64,000 bases of DNA from Rosistilla carotiformis (GTDB taxonomy: Bacteria > Planctomycetota > Planctomycetia > Pirellulales > Pirellulaceae): NCBI RefSeq assembly GCF_007753095.1, contig NZ_CP036348.1, forward strand, positions 1,488,001 to 1,552,000. Direction: 5' to 3'. Positions 1 to 12,177 of this stretch are shown piece after piece. The position numbers and the translations under genes are program-made. The notes under the pieces were generated by a model. That model was not told the origin of the DNA. It made no database searches and saw only the letters and a program-made list of their open reading frames with translations. Each line of letters begins with the position of its first letter. Position 1 is the stretch's first letter.

Positions 1-1
1 T

Positions 2-556
2 GGCGGCTGCATGCCTCAGGACCCTTGTTATTCGGGTTGCAACCTAAACCAAGATTTCGATCCCACCGCGATCCGCATCCCGTTGCGAGTCTATCCGGGA
101 CAGATGCCCCACCTACAGCCATCGGACATCATTTTGGAGGAAGGCGATATCGTGGTCGTGGAAGCTCGGGATACCGAATTTTTCTACACCGGAGGCCTGT
201 TGCCAGGCGGTCAGTTTCCCATCCCACGCGACTATGATTTAGATGTCGTGGGGGCGATGGCAATCGCAGGTCAAGGTCTGGGAGGTTCTGGCCAATCTCA
301 AGGAGGTGGAGGGATGTTGGGTGGCGGCTTCGCGGGGGCATCGCCGACTCAGTTGTACGTCATGCGAACCACGCCCTGTGGTGATCAATTTAATATCGCC
401 GTCGACTTGAACAAAGCGCTGAACGATAAATCGGAACGGTTGATGGTTCAGCCTGGCGACACGCTGATCCTAAGGTATAAGCCGTGCGAAGAATTGGTCA
501 ATTTCAGTCTGGTCACCTTCTTCACCTACGGCATTACCGAACTGTTCCGCAACTAG
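2..556 (+). CDS. Polysaccharide export protein, C-terminal part (left-truncated)
   Basis: The reading frame is open to the left edge of the window, so only the C-terminal ~184 residues are visible. It contains a segment of the type ILEEGDIVVVEARDTEFFYTGG and a second one, LMVQPGDTLILRYKP, each resembling the 'V.pGDvI.v' strands of SLBB/polysaccharide export (Wza-like) domains. Between them lies a Gly/Gln-rich linker (GQGLGGSGQSQGGGGMLGGG). Wza-type proteins form outer-membrane channels for exopolysaccharide. The frame has an internal ATG at 11, but the codons before it are also open, so that is unlikely to be the true start. The family assignment is from motif resemblance only; the missing N-terminus would settle it. 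Confidence 0.6.
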   Translation, partial: GGCMPQDPCYSGCNLNQDFDPTAIRIPLRVYPGQMPHLQPSDIILEEGDIVVVEARDTEFFYTGGLLPGGQFPIPRDYDLDVVGAMAIAGQGLGGSGQSQGGGGMLGGGFAGASPTQLYVMRTTPCGDQFNIAVDLNKALNDKSERLMVQPGDTLILRYKPCEELVNFSLVTFFTYGITELFRN

Positions 557-881
557 ATCGATGGAAACGCACGACGGCCAAGCCAATTGTCGCGGGCGAT
601 GCAAATCGCCCGCGGCATGGCCGTCCTGCGGACTTCATACCTTGCCGATCCGATCGGTGTTTCCGAAGCCGTGCTGCGTGAAGTGGAACACCTGAAAAAA
701 CAATGCCATCTAGTCTGCCGCCTGGCGATCGCTTGGGGTTCCCAACCTCGAAACAAACCACGGGAAACCGCAAGCGGTCGTCAGGCGGGCCGTCGGATTG
801 CAGGAAGGCATCGTTGAATGCAGGGCAAGCCCATGTGGGTAACGACCACAGGCTTCGCTTCGATTCTGCAATGGGCGAATT
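557..881. other. Intergenic stretch between convergent genes
   Basis: About 325 bp between the export gene (+) and the Rrf2 gene (-). Apart from the stem-loop near its left end I see no convincing gene; short open frames here lack family resemblance. Confidence 0.5.
588..617 (+). terminator. Stem-loop downstream of the export gene
   Basis: A perfect 10-bp GC-rich stem (591–600 with 605–614) closes a GCAA tetraloop and extends to about 13 bp with one G·U pair (588–617). It begins 32 nt after the stop of the export gene. There is no T-tract after it, so it is either a weak terminator or an RNA 3'-end stabiliser. Confidence 0.45.
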
Positions 882-1316
882 CTAAATGTAGAACATCGCT
901 CCTTCGCTGCGGGCGCAATCGTTGGCCAGGTCTTCCAAACGAATCGCCGAGAGCACATCGCGGAACGCTTTGCTCGCTGCACGCCAGGTCGAATCCAAAA
1001 CTTGGGCTTCGGGAGTTGTGTCGGCGTTGTCGAGTGTTGTCTCCGATTCGCCACAACCGATTGCATCGCAGATGTCTAGTAACGAAATCGTTGCCGCATC
1101 CACGGATAATCGATAACCCCCTTGGCTGCCACGCGTACTCGTCACGTAGCCAGCCTGTTTCAATTGCTGCAGGATCTGCACTAAGAAGGGCTGCGGGATG
1201 CTATGTCGCGCAGTGATCTCGCGGAGCGCTACCGGACGATCCTCGTCCTGGCGAAGCGCCAGTTCCAACATCGCCAGACAGGCGTAATGCGCTTTGGCCG
1301 ACATCGCAAAACTCAC
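882..1316 (-). CDS. Rrf2-family transcriptional regulator
   Basis: 144-residue protein of normal Rrf2 length. The N-terminal winged HTH is clear: MSAKAHYACLAMLELA (about 5–20), ALREITARHSIPQPFLVQIL (30–49), then the wing LKQAGYVTSTRGSQGGYRL (52–70). Four cysteines are present (13, 83, 88, 134), but their spacing does not match the three-Cys cluster of IscR/NsrR, so a CymR-like regulator sensing cysteine metabolism is more plausible than an Fe-S sensor. It starts 9 nt after the cysH stop on the same strand and is probably co-transcribed with it, suggesting autogenous control of sulfate reduction through the palindrome at 2214–2238. The family call is firm; the ligand is inference. Confidence 0.9.
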   Translation of the reverse strand: MSFAMSAKAHYACLAMLELALRQDEDRPVALREITARHSIPQPFLVQILQQLKQAGYVTSTRGSQGGYRLSVDAATISLLDICDAIGCGESETTLDNADTTPEAQVLDSTWRAASKAFRDVLSAIRLEDLANDCARSEGAMFYI

Positions 1317-1325
1317 CGCGTCACC

Positions 1326-2150
1326 TCAGTCACTGCTGTGTAGTCCGCATTCTGTCTTTGCCGAACCACTCCAACGACCCGCCCGTTCGTCTTCGCCCAA
1401 TGCGATCGAACGGGTGCAGGGCCAGCAGCCCACGCTTGGGTAGCCTTGGTCGTGCAATGGGTTGTACGGAATGTTGTTCTTGGCAATGAAGCCCCAGACT
1501 TCCTTCTTCGTCCAATTCGCTAACGGGCTGATCTTTACCAGCTGAAACTTTTTGTCCCAACCGACGATCGGATGTTCTGCCCGGTCGGGGCTCTGATCGC
1601 GACGAATCGCGCTGGACCAGGCATGCATGCCGTGAGCTGCCTTGTGCAAAACTTTGATCTTCCGATCAAAGCAGCACCGATTGGTGTCGGTCTTGTAAAC
1701 CGGGCCGCCATTGGCCGCTTCATATTCCTCGACCGTCTGTTCGGGATATTTGTATTCAATGGTGATCCCGTATCGCTCTCGAACCTGTTCCCTCAGCGCC
1801 AACGTCTCCTTGAACTGATACCCCGTCTCCAAATTGAAGATCGGCGTCTGTGGAGCGACTTCGGCGAACATGTGAATCAGGCACATTCCCTCGGGGCCAA
1901 AGGCCGTCGCCATCGTAAACCGCGGAGCGTATTGTGCCACCGCCCAGGCCAGGATCTCTTGGGGAGAGGCTGATTCCAAGCGTTGGCTGTGTGCCGCCAG
2001 TTCGCCGAATAATTCGTCCCCTGGCACCAGCGGTGGATCGGCCGCCAGCGCTCCGATCGGATCCGAGGACGTCGTTGCGACCGAGGCTTCGGGGCGAAGA
2101 ACTTTCAGCGTCGGCCGGTCTGAAGGTTCCGCGAGCTTTTGTTCAGGCAT
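1326..2150 (-). CDS. cysH: Phosphoadenylyl/adenylyl-sulfate reductase
   Basis: Reduces APS or PAPS to sulfite with thioredoxin in assimilatory sulfate reduction, in the cytoplasm. The 274-residue protein has the PAPS-reductase/ATP-pyrophosphatase core (TMATAFGPEGMC, residues 79–90; FNLETGYQF, 105–113), a Cys pair NRCCFDRK (159–160) and a CWPC motif (242–245). Together those four cysteines form the [4Fe-4S] site of the APS-reductase subtype. The catalytic ECGLH lies at 267–271. The first ~45 residues are a variable extension. It is the first gene of a two-gene operon with the Rrf2 regulator, and an Rrf2-like operator overlaps its likely promoter. APS rather than PAPS preference is inferred from the Cys pairs. 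Confidence 0.93.
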   Translation of the reverse strand: MPEQKLAEPSDRPTLKVLRPEASVATTSSDPIGALAADPPLVPGDELFGELAAHSQRLESASPQEILAWAVAQYAPRFTMATAFGPEGMCLIHMFAEVAPQTPIFNLETGYQFKETLALREQVRERYGITIEYKYPEQTVEEYEAANGGPVYKTDTNRCCFDRKIKVLHKAAHGMHAWSSAIRRDQSPDRAEHPIVGWDKKFQLVKISPLANWTKKEVWGFIAKNNIPYNPLHDQGYPSVGCWPCTRSIALGEDERAGRWSGSAKTECGLHSSD

Positions 2151-2644
2151 GAGTTATTGACGGTTTTAGTGGGCTGTTGAAGGCGTTTGCCTCGTCAAAG
2201 GTCTTAATGGTATATACTTTATCAAGATAGTCAAGTATTGGATGAATCGGAGCTTTCACCTTGTACGTTGAAACTTTCTGAGAAATCAATCGGAGATTCT
2301 AAACCGCTGGCAAGTCATCCACGGTTCGCAAGCGTTTGCCGGATGGCGGTTCGGTCCCCACGCGTTAGGGCTGTCGAAGCAAGCGGGGCGAGAGTTTCTT
2401 TGTCGAATCGTCGGCATCGACCATTCGGAGGGGCGTGTTCAGCCGAGGGCTAGCGTTTGCCGGGCAAGCGTGCTGCGAAGAACCGCAGGAAAGAAAAGTT
2501 AGCCGCACAATCGCGAGAATCGTTAAAGTCGGCGTGATTTAACCGACGATACATTCATCCGATGCTTGAATTTGGCTCTTGGCAGCAAGGCCTAAATTCG
2601 GGTAGACCTCCCTCGACGGCAAGACATGGTTCAAAGGAAGCTTG
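2151..2644. other. Intergenic region upstream of cysH and of a small ORF
   Basis: About 490 bp between divergent genes. The left end holds the cysH promoter/operator. From about 2250 to 2600 I see no gene or strong repeat, only scattered GCGTTTGCCGG words at about 2330 and 2453. Confidence 0.5.
2207..2238 (-). promoter_or_regulatory. cysH promoter with IscR/Rrf2-like operator
   Basis: Read on the minus strand, 2238→2214 is a 25-bp imperfect palindrome beginning ATACTTGACT and ending AAGTAT; 8 of 12 position pairs are complementary. Compared from memory with the E. coli IscR type-1 consensus it agrees at about 21 of 25 positions. It contains a TTGACT -35 candidate (2234→2229) with a TACCAT -10 candidate (2212→2207) at 16-nt spacing, about 57 nt before the cysH ATG. 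A repressor bound here would cover the promoter. Confidence 0.6.
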
Positions 2645-2869
2645 ATGGACAAGAATACCCTGAAATTGTACGCACCACGACGAGATATGCTCCCATCGGC
2701 GCCAACCGTGACCGTTTCGGTAGGCGATTTGGTGCCGTTGCTGGTCGACGCATGGGAGACCGATCGCAATTGGTTGCGTGATTTCTGCAAGGACGAAGTC
2801 TCCGTTTCAGAAGACCTCTATGAAGTCCTGCTGGCATACCATCAGATCCGCCGTTGCGAAGCGGCCTGA
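2645..2869 (+). CDS. Small conserved-type hypothetical protein
   Basis: 74-residue acidic protein starting at ATG 2645, preceded by an AAAGGAAG ribosome-binding site that supports this start; a TTG lies one codon upstream. The sequence has a central SVGDLVPLLVDAWETDRNWLRDF helix-like section and no signal peptide or membrane segment. I do not recognise a domain. It ends 35 nt before the stop of the convergent TPR gene. No function can be offered. Confidence 0.6.
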   Translation: MDKNTLKLYAPRRDMLPSAPTVTVSVGDLVPLLVDAWETDRNWLRDFCKDEVSVSEDLYEVLLAYHQIRRCEAA

Positions 2870-2904
2870 TCCGCGAAAGGTGCCTTAGGCCTTTGCTCGT
2901 CGGA

Positions 2905-3243
2905 TTATTGATTGGCCTGAATCGCGTGGGCTTGAGCCATCGCGTCTTCAGCCATCTGGATGTACTTCTGGTCTTGGGTTCCCGCCCAGGCTCGCTGGCA
3001 GGTGACGCTCTTGGCCGTGTAATTGAACGGTTCGTTCGGCTCCAGCTCACATGCACGGTCCGCGTGCACGATCGCTTGCACGTGGTCGCCCGTTCGCGTC
3101 AAGACTCGCGACAGCGCCAAATGAGCCAATACAAACGTTTCGTCCTCCGCGAGGATTGCATTGAGTCCCGCGACCGCTTCGGCATCTTTGCCAGCGTCCA
3201 TCAATTGTTCGACTTCGTTGTAGCGTTCGTAAAGATCTGCCAT
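2905..3243 (-). CDS. TPR-repeat protein
   Basis: 112-residue cytoplasmic protein starting MADLYERYNEVEQLMDAGKD. It consists of helix-turn-helix tetratricopeptide units: AGKDAEAVAGLNAILAED, FVLAHLALSRVLTRTGDHVQAI with HADRACELEPNEPFN, and a last unit ending AQAHAIQANQ. TPR units mediate protein–protein contacts; the partner is unknown. The same frame stays open upstream to 3690, but that extension runs through the start of the divergent ATPase gene and shows no TPR pattern, so ATG 3243 is chosen. Confidence 0.8.
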   Translation of the reverse strand: MADLYERYNEVEQLMDAGKDAEAVAGLNAILAEDETFVLAHLALSRVLTRTGDHVQAIVHADRACELEPNEPFNYTAKSVTCQRAWAGTQDQKYIQMAEDAMAQAHAIQANQ

Positions 3244-3470
3244 CTCTAAAGATTCCGGGGCGTAATCAGGGTTCAATGAATCACCACGCAGCGGGGGCTG
3301 CTGTTGGCGTGTGGCCACACCATCGTGGGAACGCTGTTTCGTGGCGTTTGGATTGAATCCTAGCCGAATTTCCGTCAAGGGAAAGCCTGGGACCAGGTTT
3401 CCCAATACTGTAAGATGCCTTGCACGCACTACCTGCCCTTCGCCGTTATGCCGGAATTCAGTGAGCACGC

Positions 3471-4490
3471 ATGAACGATCCCACCGCTCCCCTGTTGGCT
3501 GTCGAGGACCTGAAGGTTCATTTTCCCTTCCGTCGCGGCACATTATTCGCCCCCGAACATGGATTGATCCGCGCCGTCGATGGCGTCTCTTTTGAGATTC
3601 GCGAAGGGGAAACGCTAGGGCTGGTTGGCGAATCCGGCTGTGGGAAATCAACCACCGCCCGCGCAATCGCGCGACTGAATGAACCAACATCCGGATCGAT
3701 CAAAATCGAAGGCCGCGAAATCTGTGGGCTCAGCGAATCGGCGATGATGCCCTTTCGGCGGACCGTGCAAATGGTCTTTCAAGATCCCTTTGCCTCGCTG
3801 AACCCGCGGATGACCGTTGGCGCGATCATCAGCGAACCGTTGCAAATTCACGGCGTGCTGAGCAGTAACGACCGCAAGTTGGAAGTGCTGCGGCTGATGG
3901 ACTTGGTTGGCCTCAATCCAAGGTTCCTCAATCGCTACCCCCATGAATTTTCCGGCGGCCAACGCCAACGGATCGGCATCGCGCGGGCTTTGGCAGTCCG
4001 ACCCAAGTTGATTCTGTGCGACGAACCGGTGAGTGCTTTGGACGTCTCGATCCAGGCTCAAGTCATCAACCTGATGATGGACCTGCAGCAGAAGCTGGGG
4101 CTTGCCTATCTCTTCATCGCCCACGATCTGGGGATCGTCCGGCACATCGCGACCCGCGTCGGCGTGATGTATCTAGGACGGATTGTTGAATCGGCCAATG
4201 CCGACGAACTGTATAACAATCCCACCCATCCTTACACGCGAGCCCTGTTGTCGGCCGTGCCGGTTCCGGACCCGAAGATCGAAGCCGAACGAACGCGAAC
4301 CGTTTTAACAGGCGAAGTGCCTTCGCCCGACAAAACCTATCCAGGTTGCCCGTTTGTCGACCGGTGTCCCGACGCGCAATCCGAATGTCGCGAGATCATT
4401 CCTCGCCTGCCCGACAGCGCCCATGCAACGGCCTGCATCGTTCACGATGATCAGTGTCGCGAGGCGTCACAATCTGCTGCCGCAGTTTGA
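3471..4490 (+). CDS. Oligopeptide/dipeptide ABC transporter ATP-binding protein (OppF/DppF type)
   Basis: 339-residue ATPase with Walker A GESGCGKST (53–61), Q-loop VFQDPFASLNPR, signature FSGGQRQRIGIARAL, Walker B LILCDEP and the H-loop in AHDLG. The C-terminal oligopeptide-family extension is present, with PYTRALLSAVPVPDP and the Cys cluster YPGCPFVDRCPDAQSEC. Such subunits power peptide or nickel importers together with a DppD-like ATPase, two permeases and a binding protein. None of these is adjacent, so this is an orphan here. The start ATG is 227 bp from the divergent TPR gene. The family is certain, the substrate unknown. Confidence 0.93.
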   Translation: MNDPTAPLLAVEDLKVHFPFRRGTLFAPEHGLIRAVDGVSFEIREGETLGLVGESGCGKSTTARAIARLNEPTSGSIKIEGREICGLSESAMMPFRRTVQMVFQDPFASLNPRMTVGAIISEPLQIHGVLSSNDRKLEVLRLMDLVGLNPRFLNRYPHEFSGGQRQRIGIARALAVRPKLILCDEPVSALDVSIQAQVINLMMDLQQKLGLAYLFIAHDLGIVRHIATRVGVMYLGRIVESANADELYNNPTHPYTRALLSAVPVPDPKIEAERTRTVLTGEVPSPDKTYPGCPFVDRCPDAQSECREIIPRLPDSAHATACIVHDDQCREASQSAAAV

Positions 4491-4523
4491 CGCTCCGCCC
4501 GCGATTTGCGAGGCCGTTGCAGA

Positions 4524-5456
4524 TCAACGAACCACGTCTGCGGCGGCGTCCAAGACGATCGAATTGGAAACGTCGTTCCCCAGCGTCTTGAAATCATGGA
4601 ATTGCCATAGCACTTCCTGGCCGCGATTGACTTCGATCAGCTGAGGGTTATCGGGACCGGCGTGACAGTTGCCAAACACGATGTTGCCATTGGGATGGTA
4701 TTCCAGCGTCGTCACCCAAGCCAGCGTGATGCCCGGTAGATCGTTTTGAGCCAATTTCCAGACGATCTCTTTCTCAGGCGTCACTTCCAAGATGCTGTGT
4801 CCGTTACCGGTGCCGATCAGGGTGTTGCCATTGGGCAGTCGCAGCGCGCTGAACACCGAATTGCCAAACGCTTCGGGACCGTGCCCGCCACGTCGTTGGC
4901 GACCAAACATCGGCACGTCATATTGCCAGACGATCTTGCCGTCGTGGTCGTATTCGCAAACCTTGCCGTCACCTTCCTGAGCGACAAGATAGTTGCCATT
5001 CTCCATACGCCGAACCAGTCGCGTGTCGCGATGGGGATGCGGGTGAGTGCGTTGCAACGCGATCGAATGCTGTAGCGTCCCGTCACGATCAATTTCCAGC
5101 AGCTTTCCTTCGCCGCTCAGCGCGATCATGATCCGATCCCCTGGGATCGCCCGGACGCTGTGAACCTCGACTCGGTCCACGGTCGCGAACTTCTTCGCAT
5201 CCAACCGCCACACGATCTCGCTGCTACGGGGATCGATCTCGATGATCTCGGTATTCTGATGCGTCAGGATGTTGCCATTGTCGAGCAACTGTAAATCATG
5301 GGGCGCCCCGCTGAGCGTCATCTCCCATTCCGTCTTCCCTTGGGCATCGATGATCACCAGCTTGTTTTGCTGATTGGCCAGGAAGCGGTGTTGCGCAATC
5401 GCGGACAGGTTCGTGAAGATCAAGAAGGCAAAGGCCAGTGGTAAAGCAGTTCGCAT
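4524..5456 (-). CDS. Secreted PQQ-like/arylsulfotransferase-like beta-propeller protein
   Basis: 310 residues beginning MRTALPLAFAFLIFTNLSAIAQ, a clear Sec signal peptide, which is why this ATG is preferred over one 22 codons upstream. The mature part is a run of propeller blades with the recurrent pattern 'NGNxL…ExDxxGxIVW': LLDNGNILTHQNTEIIEIDP, RRMENGNYLVAQEGDGKVCE, KIVWQYDVP, LPNGNTLIGTGNGHSILEV, EIVWKL, HPNGNIVFG. This suits a 6–8-bladed propeller outside the cytoplasmic membrane. Whether it is an enzyme (the arylsulfotransferase family has this fold) or a binding protein cannot be told. It converges on the OppF gene. Confidence 0.75.
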   Translation of the reverse strand: MRTALPLAFAFLIFTNLSAIAQHRFLANQQNKLVIIDAQGKTEWEMTLSGAPHDLQLLDNGNILTHQNTEIIEIDPRSSEIVWRLDAKKFATVDRVEVHSVRAIPGDRIMIALSGEGKLLEIDRDGTLQHSIALQRTHPHPHRDTRLVRRMENGNYLVAQEGDGKVCEYDHDGKIVWQYDVPMFGRQRRGGHGPEAFGNSVFSALRLPNGNTLIGTGNGHSILEVTPEKEIVWKLAQNDLPGITLAWVTTLEYHPNGNIVFGNCHAGPDNPQLIEVNRGQEVLWQFHDFKTLGNDVSNSIVLDAAADVVR

Positions 5457-5678
5457 GTCGAAGAGATCCAAGAGATGGGGTGAGGGGGCCGGCGCAGAAA
5501 GATGATCGCCTTCGCTCCGCAAAAGTGCGTTTGCCGCTCGCTCATTCGCGGAGCGGAAATCGCCTTCCCGACCACTGCAGATGCCGATCGAGTGTCGACA
5601 AACCGGTCGGACGTAAAGCGTGCTCGGCCGATATCATAACCTCAATCGAAACCGTCGATCGTTTCGTTTGTCAAGAAT

Positions 5679-8101
5679 TTACGGTGCGATCTGGAAGCGA
5701 ATCGTCTGCACGGTGGACCGAGATGTCGCAGCGTGTTCTTGCCAAGCGGCTTGCCCGCGGGTTTGACCGGTGTATTGCGATTCGGATTCATGCAACCGCA
5801 TGTTTTCGAACCGGTCTCCCGATTGAAAGGAGAAGTAAAACAAGCGCTCACCGCTGCCCAGTCGCCGGACGTGATGGAACCGTGTCGTGTCAAGCCAGCT
5901 GAAGCCTTCGATCGTGTAGGGCAAACGACAGTCCGCGCTAAGGGGTTGGCTATCGAATGATCCGTCGTCACGCAGCGTCGCTTGATACATTCGCAGCGCC
6001 TGCAACGCGCCGCGTTGTCGGGTCAGATAACGAAACTCCTTTCCATCAAGCGTGGCAAAACCAATCACATCATTGCCAAGACAACAATCTTGGCTCAGCT
6101 GCGTCGATTCAAACGTCCCGCGTTGAGTCAGGGTGCTACGGAACAGCGAGACCTTCTCCGAGGAGTTGCTGTGCAGGTGATAAAACGTTTTGCCGTCGGC
6201 GGTTGCAATATCGACCACATCGCGTCGGATCAAACAGTCCACCGACAAAAGCGTCGATTCCAGCTTGGCACCGGCGACAACACGTTCTCGGAGCAGCGAA
6301 ATTTTGCCATCCGGTTGTTGCTCCAACCTCGCAAACCAGATCGGGGTCTGGTCGCGCGCCGTAACTTCGATCTCGTAGATTCCGTCGCCATTGTCGTCGG
6401 CTGGCATCGTGTCGCGGAGCTTGCGGTCGAAAACAAAAACGCCTTGGGTTGTCATCTTGACCAATTCGCGATCGGCACCACCGGTGATCGTCAGACACAG
6501 GCCATCGTACAGCCGGTCGGAATCGTCACGAACATCGATCGCCCAAGCGGATGCTAGTTGTTGACGTGAAAGGATGATCGTTTGACCGTCGGGCTCGAAC
6601 ACAAATTGGTCAAATTGAGGTGGTTCGTTGACGTCGCTGACCGTAACGGCCAACGGATGTTCGGCGATCTGTAGCGAATAGACATTATCCATGTCGCGAT
6701 CCAGCGGCACTTCAAAATCGGGCGTTTGCCGGAAACGCAGTTGCCGAGAGCGGGGATCGAACTGAAATCGCGATGCATCTTCGCCGGCAAGTTGAATCGC
6801 GCTCAAGTCGCCGAAATCTGCCGGGACTTCACCGACCGAATCGGTTCCTTCGGGCACTTTGAATCCGATTCGATCGCTGCGATGAACGACCGGTTGCGCG
6901 GCGACCGAATCCAAGTTGTGCGAGACGGCGTCGTTGGTGGAGCTGGCCAAAAACAAACCGCCGATCGCCAACAGGATCCCCAAGGATGTGGTCGCCAGCG
7001 TCCGCGGACGGCGGCCCTCGGGGGGCGGCTGTGTCTTTCCTGCGAACGCGTTCAGGTCATCTGCCATTGCGGCGGCGGACTGGTAGCGGTCCTGAGGAGC
7101 GAGCGCAAGGGCCCTCAAAATGATGTGTTCGAGTTCCTCTGGCAGTTGCGGATGCCGCTTCCTGAGCTCGCCTGGTTTGGCGACCGACAACGCATCGCGC
7201 GTCGCCGAATCCATTTTCTGCAGCGTGACCAATTCGCATAGCGTGAGTCCTAGCGAAAAGATGTCGCTGCGCTCATCGGAGATCCCTCGCAGTTGTTCCG
7301 GTGCCATATAGCGAGGCGTGCCGACGGCGTGGTACATGCTGGTCAAGCTGTTGTCATCGAGCGTTCGTTTGGCCAAGCCAAAGTCGGTGACCCACAGTTT
7401 GTTGGCCGAATCGATCAGCAGATTCGCCGGCTTCACGTCGCGATGCAAGATCTGTTTGGCGTGCGCGTGAGCCAATGCGGACGCGGCCTGGTTGCCCCAT
7501 TGGGCGATCAGACGCCAGTTGTTTCGCAGACGCTGCAGTAGTTCCCATGCCACGACGTCGCTGACACTACGGTCGGATTCCGATTCGTTCGATGCTTCCG
7601 CGGCGATCCGCACAACGTCGGCCAAATTGGGACCATCGATCAACCGCATCGTATAGAAGTGATGATCGGTCGATTCGCCAAATGCGTAAAGCGGAACGAT
7701 GTTGGTATGGTGCAAACTGGCGACCGCCCGGGCTTCCTGCTTGAAGCGTTCGATCCCCTTGGCATCCAACCGTTCTGAAGAAATCACCTTGATCGCAACG
7801 CGCTCTCGCAACGTGTCGCACTGGGCTTCATAAACCACTCCCATCCCGCCAACACCGATCTGGCGAACGATGGGGTAGCCGCCAATCTGTTCGGGGATTT
7901 GTTGCGACGTGGGCAATTCGTCTGCGGTATTGGCGTATTCGTCCAATTCCATCATCAACGGAAAGACGCGCAGGATATCGGTTGCCAACGCGGGGAACTG
8001 TTTCGCAAACTCGGCAACACTCAAATCATCAGCATCGGCCCGCTGCTCTTTGAAGCGGGACCATAGCTGTTCGATTTCGTGCAGCTGGAAGTCGGCGGCG
8101 G

Positions 8102-8105
<4 letters not shown>
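5679..8105 (-). CDS. Transmembrane Ser/Thr protein kinase with extracytoplasmic domain
   Basis: 808 residues from a GTG start. Domains: N-terminal helical region (1–70); Hanks-type kinase (about 78–355) with Gly loop IGVGGMGVVY (83–92), Lys106 in VAIKV, HRDVKPANLL (221–230), DFG (241–243) and APE (268–270); a single membrane segment (about 371–388); then ~415 extracytoplasmic residues. The outer part opens with a cadherin-like section (FQFDPRSRQLRFRQTPDFEV … AVTVSDVNEPPQF) followed by FYHLHS/FRYLTR-type repeats. Its GTG overlaps the TGA of the upstream LEPR-XLL gene (GTGA), so the two are almost certainly translated together. All catalytic residues are intact. The likely role is sensing an envelope signal; substrates are unknown. 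Confidence 0.92.
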
Positions 8106-11650
<3,545 letters not shown>

Positions 11651-11790
11651 GGCTAGCGTAATCTAGTGTTGAACCGATCGAAACATGCGGTCTAGGATAA
11701 TTGCCCAGCCAGGGTTGGGGTGCAATGCATGCAAAAAACGCCAAATTTCTGAAGTCCGCCGGCCGGGCTCTCTCAACTGCAAAGAATTTA

Positions 11791-12165
11791 ATGAACGCAT
11801 CCCCCGCCAACCAACGACGCCCCGAGTTTTCACGGTGGAAGTTGGCGGCGGCCTGCTGTCTTTTAGGCGCGTTTTTCGTCCCTTTGCCCGCTGGGTCGCA
11901 ACGCCTGGACCAGCTGTACAACCTTTCACATTTGGCCGTTTTTGCTTGCGTTGCGTTCTTGTTGATGCAGATTTTAGACGGCTGGGCGTTCTGGCGAAGG
12001 GCGGTTTACACGCTGGCATGCGTGTTAACGATCGGCGTTGCCATCGAGCTGATTCAGCCCTATTTTGGCCGTCGCGCGAGCCTTCACGACGTCGTGAACG
12101 ACGTGATTGGCGGCGTGGCTGGACTGACGATCGCGGTGGCCTATCGTTGGGTCCGAGCGACCTAG
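11791..12165 (+). CDS. VanZ-like family membrane protein
   Basis: 124 residues with hydrophobic segments WKLAAACCLLGAFFVPLP, LSHLAVFACVAFLLMQIL, VYTLACVLTIGVAIELIQP and VVNDVIGGVAGLTIAVAY. The 'iELiQ…R…s..Dv..N..G…G' pattern (AIELIQPYFGRRASLHDVVNDVIGG) is the VanZ-like signature. The biochemical role of this family is not established outside teicoplanin resistance; here it is an isolated gene. The start is uncertain: in-frame ATGs also exist at 11701 and 11725, and none has a clear ribosome-binding site; 11791 puts the first membrane helix near the N-terminus. It is divergent from the LEPR-XLL gene and convergent with the second kinase. Confidence 0.8.
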   Translation: MNASPANQRRPEFSRWKLAAACCLLGAFFVPLPAGSQRLDQLYNLSHLAVFACVAFLLMQILDGWAFWRRAVYTLACVLTIGVAIELIQPYFGRRASLHDVVNDVIGGVAGLTIAVAYRWVRAT

Positions 12166-12177
12166 CGGGCTGACGTA

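Noticed and set aside
3244-3690. N-terminal extension of the TPR gene
   Set aside because: Would overlap the OppF gene start by 220 bp and shows no TPR pattern; ATG 3243 gives a clean TPR protein.
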